From contig NC_092568.1 in the NCBI RefSeq assembly GCF_037975245.1, forward strand, positions 25,341,501 to 25,405,500: 64,000 nt of DNA, in the 5' to 3' direction. Numbering within the stretch: the first letter of the stretch is position 1; the number at the start of each line of letters is the position of its first letter. This DNA is from Apostichopus japonicus. Taxonomy: Eukaryota; Echinodermata; Holothuroidea; Aspidochirotida; Stichopodidae. Positions 1 to 11,188 of this stretch are shown here, piece after piece. Made by a program: the position numbers and the translations under genes. The notes beneath the pieces are model-generated. The model saw only the letters and a list, made by a program, of their open reading frames with translations, did not search any database and had not been told where the DNA came from.

Positions 1-178
1 TAGAAAGTGAGCTGATGTTGCTATTATCAACGAGAAAGAGAAGGGTCAAAACAAGGAATTACGGACACAAATATCATGAATTAACAGACATAGTTATCCA
101 CCTCTACATCTCCGATAACTTGCATTTTGACGAACCTCTTGCTGAGAGAGATAAAAATGATAAAGAAAAACAACTTAC

Positions 179-241
179 TGCAGGATTGAGATGACAAGCA
201 ATCTTCCCCAGACATATAGTGGTGTTAGTTCTGATTCCTCC
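179..241 (-). CDS. SCYL1: SCYL1 exon 11 (last one in the window)
   Basis: 21 codons, residues 439-459, phase 0. Codes [19 protein letters not shown] plus PA, matching GPIRCNTTVCLGKIG directly after AKDDQ in vertebrates. Acceptor atcatag|GGA, donor GCA|gtaagt. Short, and easy to miss in an ORF scan. The gene continues off the left edge; positions 1-178 look intronic. Confidence 0.85.
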
Positions 242-3200
242 CTATGATATAAAAACAATGTTCAAAATGGGTGAAAATGAGAGGAAGGGGAGAGGAAGGG
301 GGGGGGGGTAATGTGGATACTGGGATATAAACCTTATTAAGAAGGATGCAAATTTGAAGAAAAATTTCAAAGAAACACACATTTTTTGCCTTTTTCCCCC
401 TTAAGTGGTCAAAATATCACTTTTGAATACTATAACGACATTTTATACATGATCAGCTTCTTGGCATACTCCAAGCAGCTGTAGACTGGAGGCACCAATG
501 GTAGACACTAATACTTACTACTTAATTACTTAATAATTAGGTCTTGTGGAGAGCCCATGATAATACCACCCACCTTACAGCGTATTAATTCAAAAGTATG
601 AACAATAATTCAGTAAGACTGTTTGAGTTTGACTGGTAATTTGTGATATTTGAAAAGTACAAACTAAGTTATATAAATTAAGTTACACGTTCAAAATAAG
701 TCTCTAACTGATCAAACTTAGACTGCATCCCGGTTTTGTTGTGAATATGGTAACCATACCAACGCATGTGTAGCAAGTTTCTTCATCAAAACTTTTTGAC
801 AACAGAATACAGAATATTTAATGAATGTACCTGATCGTCTTTGGCTTGAAGCCTTGCAAAGTGTCTCAGTAATTCAATGTTAAGGTTCTTGTCATTGAGT
901 TTTGAAGCTAAGAGTAACATTGCCTGGAAGAAACAGAAAATAGCAATATTAGGGAGAGATATATGTCACAGAATACAAATGAGAGAAGTTAATTTCGGTC
1001 AATACGCAGCAATAATGATACTCTTAGATATAATATAACCTTTGTCTCATATAAGTACACTCATCAAGATATTAATTATATAAACATAACTCTTTCCCAC
1101 ATCATGTTTACAAGAAAAACCAGCATCACACATAGGTTTGGGGAGTGTGGAGGGAAGTATTGTGGGGTGAGGGGCATCTTCTATTATATGATAGGAAAGA
1201 CACTGTTCTCTTGTAACTGTTAGTACTCTGATCGAGATGAGTTAAACTTAGACATGCAAAGCAGAGGAACGTAATATTTTGTTAAGTAGTGGAGTTCAAT
1301 CACTAGCTGCACACAGGTGGGTGAGATGTATCTATAATGCAAACACACTAGTCCAGAAGGTATGCAAAAGTAGCATGCAGACCCTTGAAGAAACACTGTT
1401 TCTGGCAACTAAAGGCCAAAATAAAGAAGCTTGATTTTCGAATGAATTTCCCCAAATTGTTAAATGATTTAATTTTTCAGTTGCAAAGCCAGTCTATATT
1501 CGTCTTTTTATTACTTGATTGAAGCAACAACAAAGAAAGAAGCAAAAATAAGAAAGCGTCATGGCTAAAGAGCTATATTAACAAACTTTTGCATATTATA
1601 GACTTACCTTGACTGAAGTTTCTCTGATGAGAGGGTTTGTGTCGTTGAATCCGTGGCAGATATTTGGAAAAATTTGGTCATTGACAACAGATGCTGAGAG
1701 GTACTCTACAAACTGGTCAATCTGATCGACAGAAAAACAAAGTTCTTAAATCACCGGAAAAAAACTTCTGGATAAATTGTTTAAACATTCTAAAAGAAAC
1801 AGACATATTAAGCTAATTTTTGTAACATGAATTTTTTTTTTGATTTTGATGTATTACTGTATTTTTGAGATGCTTTTTCATGAAATATATCTCACTGTTT
1901 GTCTGATTTCTTTCTCAAAATGAAGCAGTCATGTACCGAGAGGGCTATTTTCCCCCCTGAAAATACCCCAATAAGTCTCCCAGATTTCATTTCTAAGGTC
2001 AAACCATCGCTCATTAATAACATATTGTGTTATATTTCTGTATCAATTTGATCAATGTGAAAGATTGATTTAAAATCATACCTGCTGTAACAACTTGACT
2101 CTGGTAGCTCTATCAGTAGATGAAAACATTTTGACAACACATGGGACAATTTTCTTCTCATATTCTTCAGTGTCCAATAATTTTCCCAACTATGAATGAT
2201 AAAGGAATTAAAAACAAACTTTCCTTCAAACAATGCATTTCCATGAAGAACCTCCTGATTTGCACAACCCTTTGGATTACACTCATTATACTAGCTATTA
2301 GTGATCTAAAGGAGAATCAAATAATACAAAAGAAATATCTTATCAACTTTTTTATCAATATTCCACACTTTTTTTCTTCTCAGCCACACACACCCATGTA
2401 AAAATGATCATGTTTTAATATAAATACATAAATTACGTACCTAAGACAATCTGGGGAGCGACACTGTGTATCAACAATCAAAATGAAACTGAAAGCCTTG
2501 TGAAGCATGTGCTATATTTCATCCTCAAGTTTTAAATATAAAGATAACTTTCATATTATTTATAATGTAGAACCCATGAATAAACTTAGTTCGGATTTTG
2601 CAGAAGTTAAAATGAATTCTCTCTAAGATCATTCTCCTGGTATCAATTCAAGAATCTTTCAAATTGCTGCAACTCTTATTACTCCTGTTAGCTTCAAACA
2701 TTTAATAGTAGTCTGCATGTCATTCATGAGTGATGAACAAAAAATGTTCATCCCTGTGAATTTTGAAAAATCCATTCAATAATTCAATGTACATTAGATC
2801 TTTATATGGTTAAGGCAGTGGACTTGTGATCTAATGATTATAGGTTCGAGCCCTGGCCAGATCATTGCGTTGTGTCCTTGGGCAAGGCACTTTATCTCCA
2901 CTGCCTCTCTTCACCCAGGTGTATAAATGGGGACTTGCGAGGTGACTTGTAAATATAGTTGCGTGCGCCGGTTTGTGGCTGCACCCTATGGGAAGTCCCC
3001 AGGGGACACGTGGCTGTGGTGCACTGTGGTGCGCCCCAGGAGAGATTGTTTGAATTGTGCACACTTTGGTGTGTAGGTGTGACAAGTTACCAATGACCAG
3101 GTTTAAGTACAGCGCGGCGAGACTTTATTGTAAGTTGCGCTATATAAGAACTGTTATTTATTATTATTATTATATAAAAAAAGCCTACAAAATTGGACCT

Positions 3201-6200
3201 GAAATTAAAACCAACCTTTAGCAGAGGAGTGAGAATGGCTGAGCCAGCATTGCCAAACTCAAAAGCTTGCAAAAGAAGAGGCAGAATTTTAAGCTGACAG
3301 AAAACTTGAGGAAAGTCATCTAGACTTGAACTCAAACCCTGTAGAAATTTAGTTTTGTCACTCTGGTCTTTAATCTGCATAAAAAAAAAATCAAACAATA
3401 CACTGTTGAATAAAACACAAAAGGAAACAATGGATGTTACAATAATAGCCTTTAAGCACATACAACTGCAAAGTGAATACATAATTGAATTATTTCATTC
3501 CTTTGTTTTGCAGTGGTGTTAAGATAGTCAGAAGTGATATCCAGTTTATACAAAGAAACATTTTGATGTAACTTACTTGTATTTCCTCTAGAAAGAGATT
3601 GCTTTCTAGAAATTTGTTGTTCATAAATCCACCAGCTGATTTACAGTTCTCAATAAATTTGGCAGGGTTTGGTCTGGACATTGGATTAGCCCCCACCAGC
3701 TCACAGTAGTGTGGAATCAATGGTTTAGGGATCTAAGAAGAAAAACATAGCACTAAATGTGAATGGTATTAGCTTTAACTTCCAAAGTTCACAAATTCAT
3801 TTCTTATCTTCATGTCTACAGAGATGACCTTGGGCTAAAATGTTTATTCAAATATTTGAAACATTCATTACCAACAAGCGGACATGTCTGACATGAAAGC
3901 AGTAATATTATTATTAAACACATGACACATAAAGCACAGAAGGAAAAGGAAAATAAGAACGCAACTTCCATTCTTTTATATGGTGGCAGGCTTAAATGGT
4001 CAGGAATATCATAATAAGGAAAAATTAAATTATTCATTTTCCAGCATGGACCTTGTTCTGATTGTGTCTCTTTTTAAATGTTTATGTAAGCATTTATGAT
4101 CATACAACCATGTATACATCGATTTAACAATCTTATTTATGGTAACGCATAAGGTGCAACACCTAACCATTACATAACCATTTCCAGCCTCTTATGGTTA
4201 CTGCCAGTCTCGTAACTTGTCAACGCTGAATTCTGAAACTTTTCCTTAATCACACGGTACAATATATAAGTATTATATACTTTTGAAATCTGATATTTTG
4301 TCATCCCATTAAAGAGTAAAGTTGTTCTACCTTTCCGATAGCCTTCAGAGAGGACACCCTCGGTAGATTTCCATTATATACCTCCCAGATGAGACAACCA
4401 AGTCCCCACATATCGGCAGACCTGGAAAGTAAAGTATAAATGTTATAAATATTATAAATATTGTAAATATTATTAAATATTATAGATATTATAAATATAA
4501 TATGTATTATAACTATCATAATTTATATCCTGATAACTTCTTTATGCAGTATTTTGGTTTGAGTTTCAAACCTAGGATCCCAATTAATTTCTTCAGCCAG
4601 AATTGTACAGGCATTTTCAAATAAATAATGAAAAAGTGCAATTTTGTTTGCAAAACTTTGACATCATTTGACAAGTTAACTATTGCATCATCTGTTGGTA
4701 ATTGTCACATTAATGCCAAGCCCAAATTACTACCTTATTTGGTTAAATTATGATTATAGTAACCTTCATCTTGGCCCCATAATCCATCTTCTACTACACC
4801 AAACCTGACCAAAAGCAAACAATTCAGAAATATTATCAAAGACTTTTCATATTTGGACCACAGTGCCAACCCCTGTTACAGTACCACACCATTCAAAAAT
4901 GAAAGGTTTGTTTGTTTTGAAACCTTTATCAGCTACTACAGACAACATTATCATAGCTTTTCATCTTCGTCAAGACTTACCAAGCATGAACTTTCCTTCT
5001 TTTTGATGTATCTGATTTTTCTGGAGGATCATATTTGTCTAAGGAAGGTAAAAGTTTGCTGACATGAGGAGTGGCTTCACTATCAACTGGGGTGATGTAG
5101 TCAACACCTCCCAGTTTCCATTCCCCAGCTGGATTGACAAATATGGAACTGATGTTTACGTTGTTGTGTTTCAGTTTACAGTCATTATGTAGGAAGGACA
5201 GACCTTTCTGTTGAGCAGAGAAACAGATAACCATAATGGGAGTACTCACACAAGAAATGTTGATGTTACCGAAAGAAGTAAACGAATGATGTAAAACTGA
5301 CAGGGAAAGTTTAGACAATGGAAACATATCTTTGCTCTTGACAAAAATTAATTTGATGTAGAAAGCTTGCACAAGACTCAAAGAGTTGACATATTTATAC
5401 CAAATCACTACCTCATTGAAAATGGGACAGTTTTGACACATTAATCTCAAAATTTTCAGGATTTGAAAAGTTTATACACCGATACTTTACTTGTTGAAGA
5501 GTTTGACATTACAACACCACATGACAATCCATTCAAGAATTTGATAATTAGATACATCTTAATTATACATCGATCACTACTTTTTCGAAGAGTTAGAAAA
5601 TTGAGACACTGAAAGCATTATTTCTCATTTTAGAGTCTGCCATATAAGGGCAAAACTTAAAGAGAAGTTTCAGAGATTTAAACCAAGAGCCACTACTTAT
5701 TTGATTAAAACCTCTCTGATTATTACATTCTGGTTCAAACACATACACTTCCAGCAGGTCAATATGCATAAAACAACACTGAAAATCCATCACATCAATA
5801 TCAAAGTTTCTCAAAAGATAACATTATCACTAACTGATCTGCAAATATGGAACAAAACATGATAAGCATTGAACTAAGAAATTACAAACCACAACTTGAT
5901 GAAGTCCCCAAGATATGACAGCATCACTTGATTGTTCTTTGTCCAGATATGCTTGTAGAGTGGTGGCAGGCTCTGTGACAACATAAATAACATTCTCTGT
6001 CTGAAATTAAACAACCAGAAGAAATGTATATAAACTAAATGAATTAAAATAGAACTCAAGTCACTCACTGATATTCAAACACATCTTTTTCTGTACCTGT
6101 AGTAGTACCCCAGGATTTTTTTTCTTCTCATACCTATTCTCACAAAAGCAAAAAGCAACATTCATATCACCAATATTTATATGATATCAAGCTATATGTT

Positions 6201-7421
6201 ACAGTAGGATGTACTCGATGTAATTTGAAAGCTCCCAGGGTTGCTTCAGGAGGGAGATGGGATACATAATATTGATACTTAATATCTCTGAATACTCCAC
6301 TAACCCTCTGCTGACCATCCATTGAATCCACACAGAAGTGCAGGTAACAGGTAAATTAATGTATGTAGTACATGTGTTATCTAGACTACACAACTTTGAA
6401 CATGTGATTCTACCTTTTACCAGCTGCCTGGTGGACAAGAAACCTGTGATACCATTCACCAGGTGGCCAAACCACTAATAATTGAGTCAGTTGCTCGGGT
6501 GAAGAACATACCACATTTTCTTATACACCTGGTAATCAAAGGAAAAGGCACTTCCCTGGCTGCCAGGCAATAGGCACAGCCTAACAGAAACAGATTCCAT
6601 ACCAATCCAGCCACTGTACAGTATTTTATTGAGCAGAATGACTTTAGCCCTTTGTTAAAGGTGTGGCCTAATCTTTGGTTCTGTTCTACAGTTCCTAGAA
6701 ATGATTCACCATGAGTGAGACATGCACATGTTTTTTTTTTATATATTTACATGATGTTACCAATACTTTAATTATATATCAGTTGATCTCTTCCTCTTGT
6801 TCAATACAGTTCAATATAAAACCTTGTTGCATTTAAGTCTTGAGTATCTTTACCCACTTCATAAGTACTGTGTGTGCCATACATCAGTATTTACAACCTC
6901 TGCAATACTTTCACTTAAGTTAAATTATAAAGTTTTTAAAAAATCAAGCAACTTACCTCCAGACCATCAACATATGTAAGAAAGTTGGGATGTCTAAGCG
7001 TTTTAATTCTTTTATGAGCTGCCTTTGCTGTTTCTATATGTTCTGAGCGACTCGTCTTCAAATCAATAGTAAAGATTGAAACTGCTTCACCATTGCTCTG
7101 TTGTTTAAGAAAATAGAGGACAAAATATCGTTGAATTCATTAATTGATCAAAATTATATGAATACGGAGCAACCCAGTGAAGGTTTTACTAGCACATGTA
7201 ACATACAGAAACGTAAACGCATAATTAATCTGCACTTAACACAAAGGTTTTGCTTTTCGTGAAACTGGTCCCCACACAATATAAGCAACATAATTAAAAA
7301 AACAAACCTTTCGTTTTCCTTCGTGCAAAGTCCACACTGATTTTTCCTCAAGACCTTTTATCTCCTCTCCAAATTCATAAGGGAATGAACTGGTTGGATC
7401 GCGTGAGAAGAACGACCACAT
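179..7421 (-). CDS. SCYL1: SCYL1-like pseudokinase, 5' part of gene (11 exons, 459 codons)
   Basis: Joining the eleven minus-strand exons listed below gives an open 459-residue N-terminal part of an SCY1-like protein 1, a catalytically inactive kinase-fold scaffold acting in COPI/Golgi retrograde traffic. The start is the ATG at 7421, because the protein opens MWSFFSRDP like vertebrate SCYL1 (MWFFARDP). Residues about 10-300 are the kinase-like fold. The catalytic-loop HRD is replaced by KHNN (Asp to Asn), DFG is replaced by GGV (in EWKLGGVDY), and the beta-3 VAIK motif reads SIFTID. From about residue 300 the sequence matches the helical HEAT-repeat region ([32 protein letters not shown]). 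Vertebrate SCYL1 is about 800 residues, so the remaining HEAT repeats and C-terminal tail lie left of position 1. SCYL3 is the main alternative, but the motif-by-motif match favours SCYL1. Confidence 0.93.
831..923 (-). CDS. SCYL1: SCYL1 exon 10
   Basis: 31 codons, residues 408-438, phase 0. Codes [19 protein letters not shown] then [12 protein letters not shown]. Acceptor ttccag|GCA, donor CAG|gtacat. [13 protein letters not shown] is nearly identical to vertebrate SCYL1. Confidence 0.9.
1608..1721 (-). CDS. SCYL1: SCYL1 exon 9
   Basis: 38 codons, residues 370-407, phase 0. Codes [19 protein letters not shown] then [15 protein letters not shown], a HEAT repeat. Acceptor gatcag|ATT, donor AAG|gtaagt. 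Confidence 0.9.
2082..2189 (-). CDS. SCYL1: SCYL1 exon 8
   Basis: 36 codons, residues 334-369, phase 0. Codes [19 protein letters not shown] then [17 protein letters not shown], a HEAT repeat with the conserved MFSSTDRA. Acceptor catag|TTG, donor CAG|gtatga. Confidence 0.9.
2815..3175 (+). repeat. tRNA-derived SINE (TTGTGTCCTTGGGCAAG family), copy 1
   Basis: The head is tRNA-like, with a box-B-like GGTTCGAGCCC at about 2845. Next comes the body GTTGTGTCCTTGGGCAAGG, then a CACTTTATCTCCACTGCC and TCACCCAGGTGTATAAATGGG-type segment. It ends in a (TTA)n tail (3155-3175). The same body recurs at 28573, 42855 and 48062, so this is an interspersed family. It sits in SCYL1 intron 7, antisense to the gene. 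Confidence 0.8.
3216..3374 (-). CDS. SCYL1: SCYL1 exon 7 (start of HEAT region)
   Basis: 53 codons, residues 281-333, phase 0. Codes [19 protein letters not shown] through [18 protein letters not shown], the first helices after the kinase-like fold. Acceptor tctgcag|ATT, donor AAG|gttggt. Confidence 0.9.
3577..3732 (-). CDS. SCYL1: SCYL1 exon 6
   Basis: 52 codons, residues 229-280, phase 0. Codes [17 protein letters not shown], then [11 protein letters not shown] and FLEEIQ. This stretch is almost invariant in SCYL1. Acceptor tcttag|ATC, donor CAA|gtaagt. Confidence 0.92.
4331..4421 (-). CDS. SCYL1: SCYL1 exon 5
   Basis: 91 nt, finishing Trp198 and coding residues 199-228. Codes [17 protein letters not shown], the alpha-F region conserved in kinase folds. 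Acceptor ttccag|G, donor AAG|gtagaa. The flanking intron is AT-rich, with repeated ataaatatt runs at about 4437-4510. Confidence 0.9.
4981..5207 (-). CDS. SCYL1: SCYL1 exon 4 (degenerate catalytic and DFG loops)
   Basis: 75 codons plus 2 bases, residues 123-197 and part of Trp198. Contains [16 protein letters not shown] (degenerate HRD/catalytic loop) and [10 protein letters not shown] (degenerate DFG), then KYDPPE in the APE position. Acceptor caacag|AAA, donor TG|gtaagt. The split TG+G codon makes the Trp of HAW|SADMW, which matches KWSADMW in vertebrates. Confidence 0.92.
5890..6000 (-). CDS. SCYL1: SCYL1 exon 3
   Basis: 37 codons, residues 86-122, phase 0. Acceptor tttcag|ACA. The donor is placed after GTG (GTG|gtttgt), which gives SWGLHQVV continuing as KGLSFL in the next exon, as in other SCYL1 proteins (QIVKALSFL). 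Codes [19 protein letters not shown] followed by the alpha-E helix. Confidence 0.88.
6957..7097 (-). CDS. SCYL1: SCYL1 exon 2
   Basis: 47 codons, residues 39-85, phase 0 at both ends (acceptor aacag|AGC, donor GAG|gtaagt). Codes [14 protein letters not shown]... [19 protein letters not shown]. The LRHPN..TY.DGLE stretch is the alpha-C/beta-4 region typical of SCYL kinase-like domains. The usual beta-3 lysine motif is not conserved. Confidence 0.9.
7308..7421 (-). CDS. SCYL1: SCYL1 exon 1 (start codon exon)
   Basis: Codes residues 1-38, from MWSFFSRDP to HEGKRK. The donor is AAG|gtttgt and the exon ends in phase 0. The MW..F.RDP..FP.E pattern is the family N-terminus, which fixes the start. 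Readings that run on past 7308 in this frame are intron. Confidence 0.9.
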
Positions 7422-7915
7422 TGTCGCTTACTTATTCATTACCATTAAGTTGGAATAAATACAAGTTCCTCAGCTAGAGTCGAATCAGGATTCGTGTCAG
7501 GCTTCCAGTGACATTTGACCTAAGTTGCAATTCAACTTTCCAATCTCGCCTCAGTTCTGTAAATTGACGAAAATGCAAATAGCGCCGTTTTATCAAGCGG
7601 CTGCTCTGGGGTTGGTTGGAAGTTCGTAACCTCTGATAAAATGTAAGGCACCGAAGTGCTGCAGTTCTGTCTACAATTAGTTCACCAATTTTATAGTTAT
7701 TTCCCTTACCCTAGCTGAATATTCGTACAACTATGGATTTTATACAAAAATAGTTAAGTTTTATAATCTTACAAATGCAATGTAAAGAAATTTATTGCAA
7801 GTATTAAATATTAAATAATAAATTGATCATGTTTTTGAAAATTTAATTTTGAACACCTCTCATGCGCCGTAACTGTTGTTTATATCCAGACTTTGCATTA
7901 TTTAATGTATTAACT
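7422..7915. promoter_or_regulatory. Presumed SCYL1 upstream/promoter region
   Basis: About 500 bp between the SCYL1 start codon and the first transposon. It must hold the 5' UTR and, by position, probably the promoter, but I see no clear TATA box or CpG-rich core. The call rests on location only. Confidence 0.3.
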
Positions 7916-8283
7916 CTGGGTTGGGCAACATGCATATGCGGCCCGCGGGCCACATGCGGCCCGCCAGTGATTATTTTGCGGCCCGTGAGATGTCTCAAGA
8001 AAAAAATCAATCTATTTTACATGTTTACAAAAACGAGCTAGCTGCTTAGAATTGATCGGCAAAAATGATGCTGTCAGGTAGGCCTATTATCCCCATTAAC
8101 TAATAACTGTTCTGTATTGACATTATGATTTTGTGCATACAGATTAAGTACACACACCTATTGCTTGAAATTCCTCGGAATCAAAGGTTTGAAATCAACA
8201 GCAGGTCGTTGGTAAGGTGCGGCCCAGTCAATTTTTCACTCTTTATATCTGGCCCATTCATTCAAAAAGGTTGCCTACCCCTG
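7916..8283. mobile_element. hAT-type MITE with perfect 8-bp target duplication
   Basis: Starts CTGGGTTGGGCAAC and ends GTTGCCTACCCCTG, which are imperfect inverted repeats of each other. It is flanked on both sides by tattaact (7908-7915 and 8284-8291), a perfect 8-bp duplication as made by hAT transposases. The inside carries repeated GCGGCCCG motifs and no ORF, so it is a 368-bp non-autonomous element. Confidence 0.85.
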
Positions 8284-8595
8284 TATTAACTCATGCATCA
8301 TCATTTCGAGTTTGGACGCCAGTTGACACTATATGACTGCCACCTACCGAGAATCATTCAAATGGAAACAAAATGGACACTGTTCGCAATTTAATCATCA
8401 TATATATACGTTTTTAGTGAGTACCGTATTTTCATAAGATGCTTTGGAATCTAAGAAAAGGAGCATAAATGTTTTTAAATTAATTAGAATATCACATGCC
8501 ACGAGTTCTTATTTTGAACAGTCTGTTCAAAGTATCTCTTTCGAGATCCGGCTTTAGGATTCACAAATGATTTTCGAGTTGGCTAGCTAGAGTAA

Positions 8596-8833
8596 GGCAA
8601 AATATGTCACCAAGAACAGAACTAGTATTGTTCGATACAGGTGACAAACGCCTACAGTGGAATTACGACCTTCCTTACCGGTTTCGAACCTCTGGACATA
8701 CATTCAGCGTCCATGGCCTAGTTGGTTAGGGTGTCCGCGTACAAAGCGGGAGGCCCGGGTTCGAATCCCGGTGGAGGCTGGAAGTTTTTTCACTGTTCTT
8801 GATTTTCCAACTCATTACGATTTTCATATATAT
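8596..8833 (+). repeat. tRNA-derived repeat, box A/box B type, copy 1
   Basis: Contains a tRNA-like stretch at about 8707-8780, with TGGCCTAGTTGG (box A) and GGTTCGAATCC (box B). It is preceded by about 110 bp of unique head (starting GGCAAAATATG) and followed by GAAGTTTTTTCACTGTT and a TA microsatellite. A second copy with the same head and tail is at 62491. It is a SINE-like pol III repeat, not a functional tRNA gene: the same tRNA part is embedded in a longer repeat at both places. Confidence 0.75.
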
Positions 8834-8885
8834 AGGCCTATATATATATATATATATATATATATAGGCCTATATAAATATATAT
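8834..8885. repeat. TA microsatellite with palindromic aggcctata
   Basis: Runs of (ta)n interrupted by aggccta units immediately 3' of the tRNA-derived repeat, probably its A/T tail. Confidence 0.7.
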
Positions 8886-9063
8886 TAACTAATTTCAGTT
8901 TCTTTTTCATTTCTTATTTACGGCTTGGCTTGCCTATAGAGAGTGGTTATTCTGTGTACAATTGTCAGATTTGAAGCGCCAGGGGTGCACTCTGTACAAT
9001 CATAACACTTGGGTGATCCGCCCTCAATAACAGTTATGCAAAGCTAATTTATACGCATTCGCA

Positions 9064-9290
9064 CCAGTAGAAGCACTGTGGTCGAGTGGTACGGACTTCG
9101 GTTTGTGACACAAGATTCGGGGGTTCGATTCCTACCTTCGCCTGATGAGTCCCTGATGAGGGCGAAAGGTAGTAAACAGCTAATGTATGGTTTTTTGCAG
9201 AGCTTTCGAGCAAAACTAGCTCTTCTTCAGTGCATGATCACCGAAAGTGACAAGGAGTAGCAGGAATTGAAACTATTTTATAGAGAAGAG
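9064..9290 (+). repeat. tRNA-derived SINE with hammerhead-like motifs in its body
   Basis: The tRNA-like head (about 9071-9140) has TGGTCGAGTGGT (box A) and GGTTCGATTCC (box B). The body contains CTGATGA (9142-9148), a stem gtccc..gggc and GAAA (9164-9167). On the opposite strand it has CTGAAGA (9224-9230), a gagc..gctc stem and GAAA (9204-9207). Both have the CUGANGA / stem II / GAAA layout of hammerhead ribozyme cores. I could not close stem I in either, so activity is doubtful. Confidence 0.55.
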
Positions 9291-10120
9291 TGTGGCCATG
9301 GTTGTGAAGTCAAAGCGACTTACTGATTTCTGCTGAAGTGAGCAGAAGTTTTAGAAAAATATAATATGATATCTACCAGTTCCTCCTGTACATTGTATTT
9401 TCTATACAGCCTAATTACGAACTTGGTCCAATCGCTATAAAAATTCGCAAGGGATGATGTAGTTTCCCCAACTGTGCTCGCCCTGGACACGGGTCTCATA
9501 ATCTTTCTCCGTTGGAGGTTGCAATTAATTTCTTAAGTAGTCAAATCTAGAATTTGATTTCGACACATGAACATCGTAACTGTTTCAATTACAGAAACCG
9601 ACTATAAAAAACGTAGTTTTTAGATGCTGGTCACTGTATATAGTTAATTTTCAGTAATAGTTTGTTGGTTATATATAGTTTGGGATTTATACGTGAGCAA
9701 GAATTAATTTAAATCGTGTCCAGTTGTGCCATGATCTCAGAATCCGAAAAGATAACTCAATAGAATGACATCCTTATCGAAGAAAATAGGAAACTATTAA
9801 AAGGTAAAAGTGCAACCTAAAGAAAATACTACCCAAAAACCACCCTGCCTAAAATCCAAGATAAAATGAAGCTCAAAACCTTTGAAAGTTACTTCACTCG
9901 GACGTTCAGACAAATCATCCCATTTAGCTACAACTAGGCTAGCCCGACAGTGGGAATATTTTATTTTGTTTTGGAAGTAAAAACAATTTGAACGCAAATC
10001 AATATCACACGCATGACACATACACATGCATAAGATATATGACTCAATTCACCCATCACCTTAATTCGCACGACCCAGTGGCGTAGCCAGGATTTTGTGT
10101 ATGGGGGGGGGGCAATATCA

Positions 10121-10260
10121 GGCGCGTATCCAGGATTTTCAAACCCGGGGGGCGCGAATTACTATCTAAGCGGAGCGCCACCATCGGTTGGCGCGCAGCG
10201 TACAAGAAAATTTCTTGTTTTGAAACCCCCCAGATCACCGGAAACGGCACTTCTCGGGCT
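10121..10260 (+). repeat. Internal hAT-related module, copy 1
   Basis: A second TIR-like start (CAGGCGCGTATCC at 10121) lies just 45 bp inside the outer element. The module CTATCTAAGCGGAGCGCC follows (10162), continuing about 100 bp through a GTACAAGAAAATTT box. Related modules lie at 10870, 11594, about 11700 (partial) and 12329. Confidence 0.65.
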
Positions 10261-10805
10261 TGAAATGGCCAACCAGATGTACACTTTTTGCCTGAGAACC
10301 AAGTATTTCCTAATAGTTTTTTTTTCCATCCATAACCTTTTTGAAGATTGTCAACCCGGCAAACATCATGTTCGACTTGATCGCATCTCCTGTGGGTCTT
10401 TGCTTTTGTAGGTGATTCTACGTCGCGGCCCACAATACCCGTCAGCCCCACTTTTCAAGGTTTTAAGCCCCATATTTGTTCAGAATTTGACAATTCACAT
10501 TTCTCGTAAATAAACTCACTTCAAAACATACCCATAATCTTGTACAAAATTTCATCTATGGACAACCAATATAGAAAAAACTTCCTTCAACCCCTAACAG
10601 ACCGGTCAAAATTGCACGAGTAGAGGGAAGTGTGATGTAGAATATTGGTCAGAAATTTTCAAAAATTCAGACACAGTTAATTTATTGGTGTACAAATATT
10701 AAAACCTGTATAACGGCTATTATAAAACTTGGTTGAAGGAAATGAAAAAATAGCAGATATTTCCGAAACCGAACACTACACACATAGGCGTAGGAGGCGC
10801 GGCGG

Positions 10806-11188
10806 CAGTGGCGGAGCCAGGGGTATTGGTCAGGAGTGGCGAGAATGGTCTGAAGGGGCGCTTTCGACACTATCTAAGCGGAGCGCCACCACTGGTTGGC
10901 GCGTAGCGTACAGAAAATTTTTGAGTAAAGATACTCCCTAGATCGCAGGAAATGACCCTTTCCGGGCCTGGCTAATTTGCAGATAAACGAAGAATAAAGT
11001 GTCATCGCCAAATTACACCAACAAAATGTGACAAATGGCAATAAGTAGATGAGAGCGCAATAAAAAAGTCAATAATCTAGAATAATTAAAAAGTGGTAAA
11101 GAGCTGAAAAAGGCGCCAGCAGTCCATTTGAGTCTGTCAGGGGGGGGGGGGCATCCGCCCCCCTGACCATATGGACACTCCGCCACTG
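10806..11188. mobile_element. Nested hAT MITE with perfect 8-bp target duplication
   Basis: Ends CAGTGGCGGAG and CTCCGCCACTG are perfect 11-bp inverted repeats. The flanks cgcggcgg (10798-10805 and 11189-11196) are identical 8-bp duplications. At 383 bp with no plausible ORF it is a non-autonomous element. It carries the same CTATCTAAGCGGAGCGCC module (10870) as the surrounding element and has inserted inside it. Confidence 0.85.

Larger units (their letters stand above)
242..6956. other. SCYL1 introns (non-coding content)
   Basis: The stretches between the eleven exons are AT-rich introns of roughly 110 to 1030 bp. Apart from the tRNA-derived SINE in intron 7 (2815-3175), the ataaatatt runs in intron 5 (4437-4510 in plus coordinates) and short poly-A/poly-G tracts (for example 301-308), I see no further gene or recognisable element in them. 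Confidence 0.6.

Noticed and set aside
8707-8780. Possible functional tRNA gene
   Set aside because: Box A and B are good, but the acceptor and anticodon stems do not fold cleanly and the same section is embedded in a longer repeat at 62491.
9142-9172. Fully formed hammerhead ribozyme
   Set aside because: The core is present, but the flanks pair directly as ctacc..ggtag with only two bases left for stem I, so a functional call is not supported.
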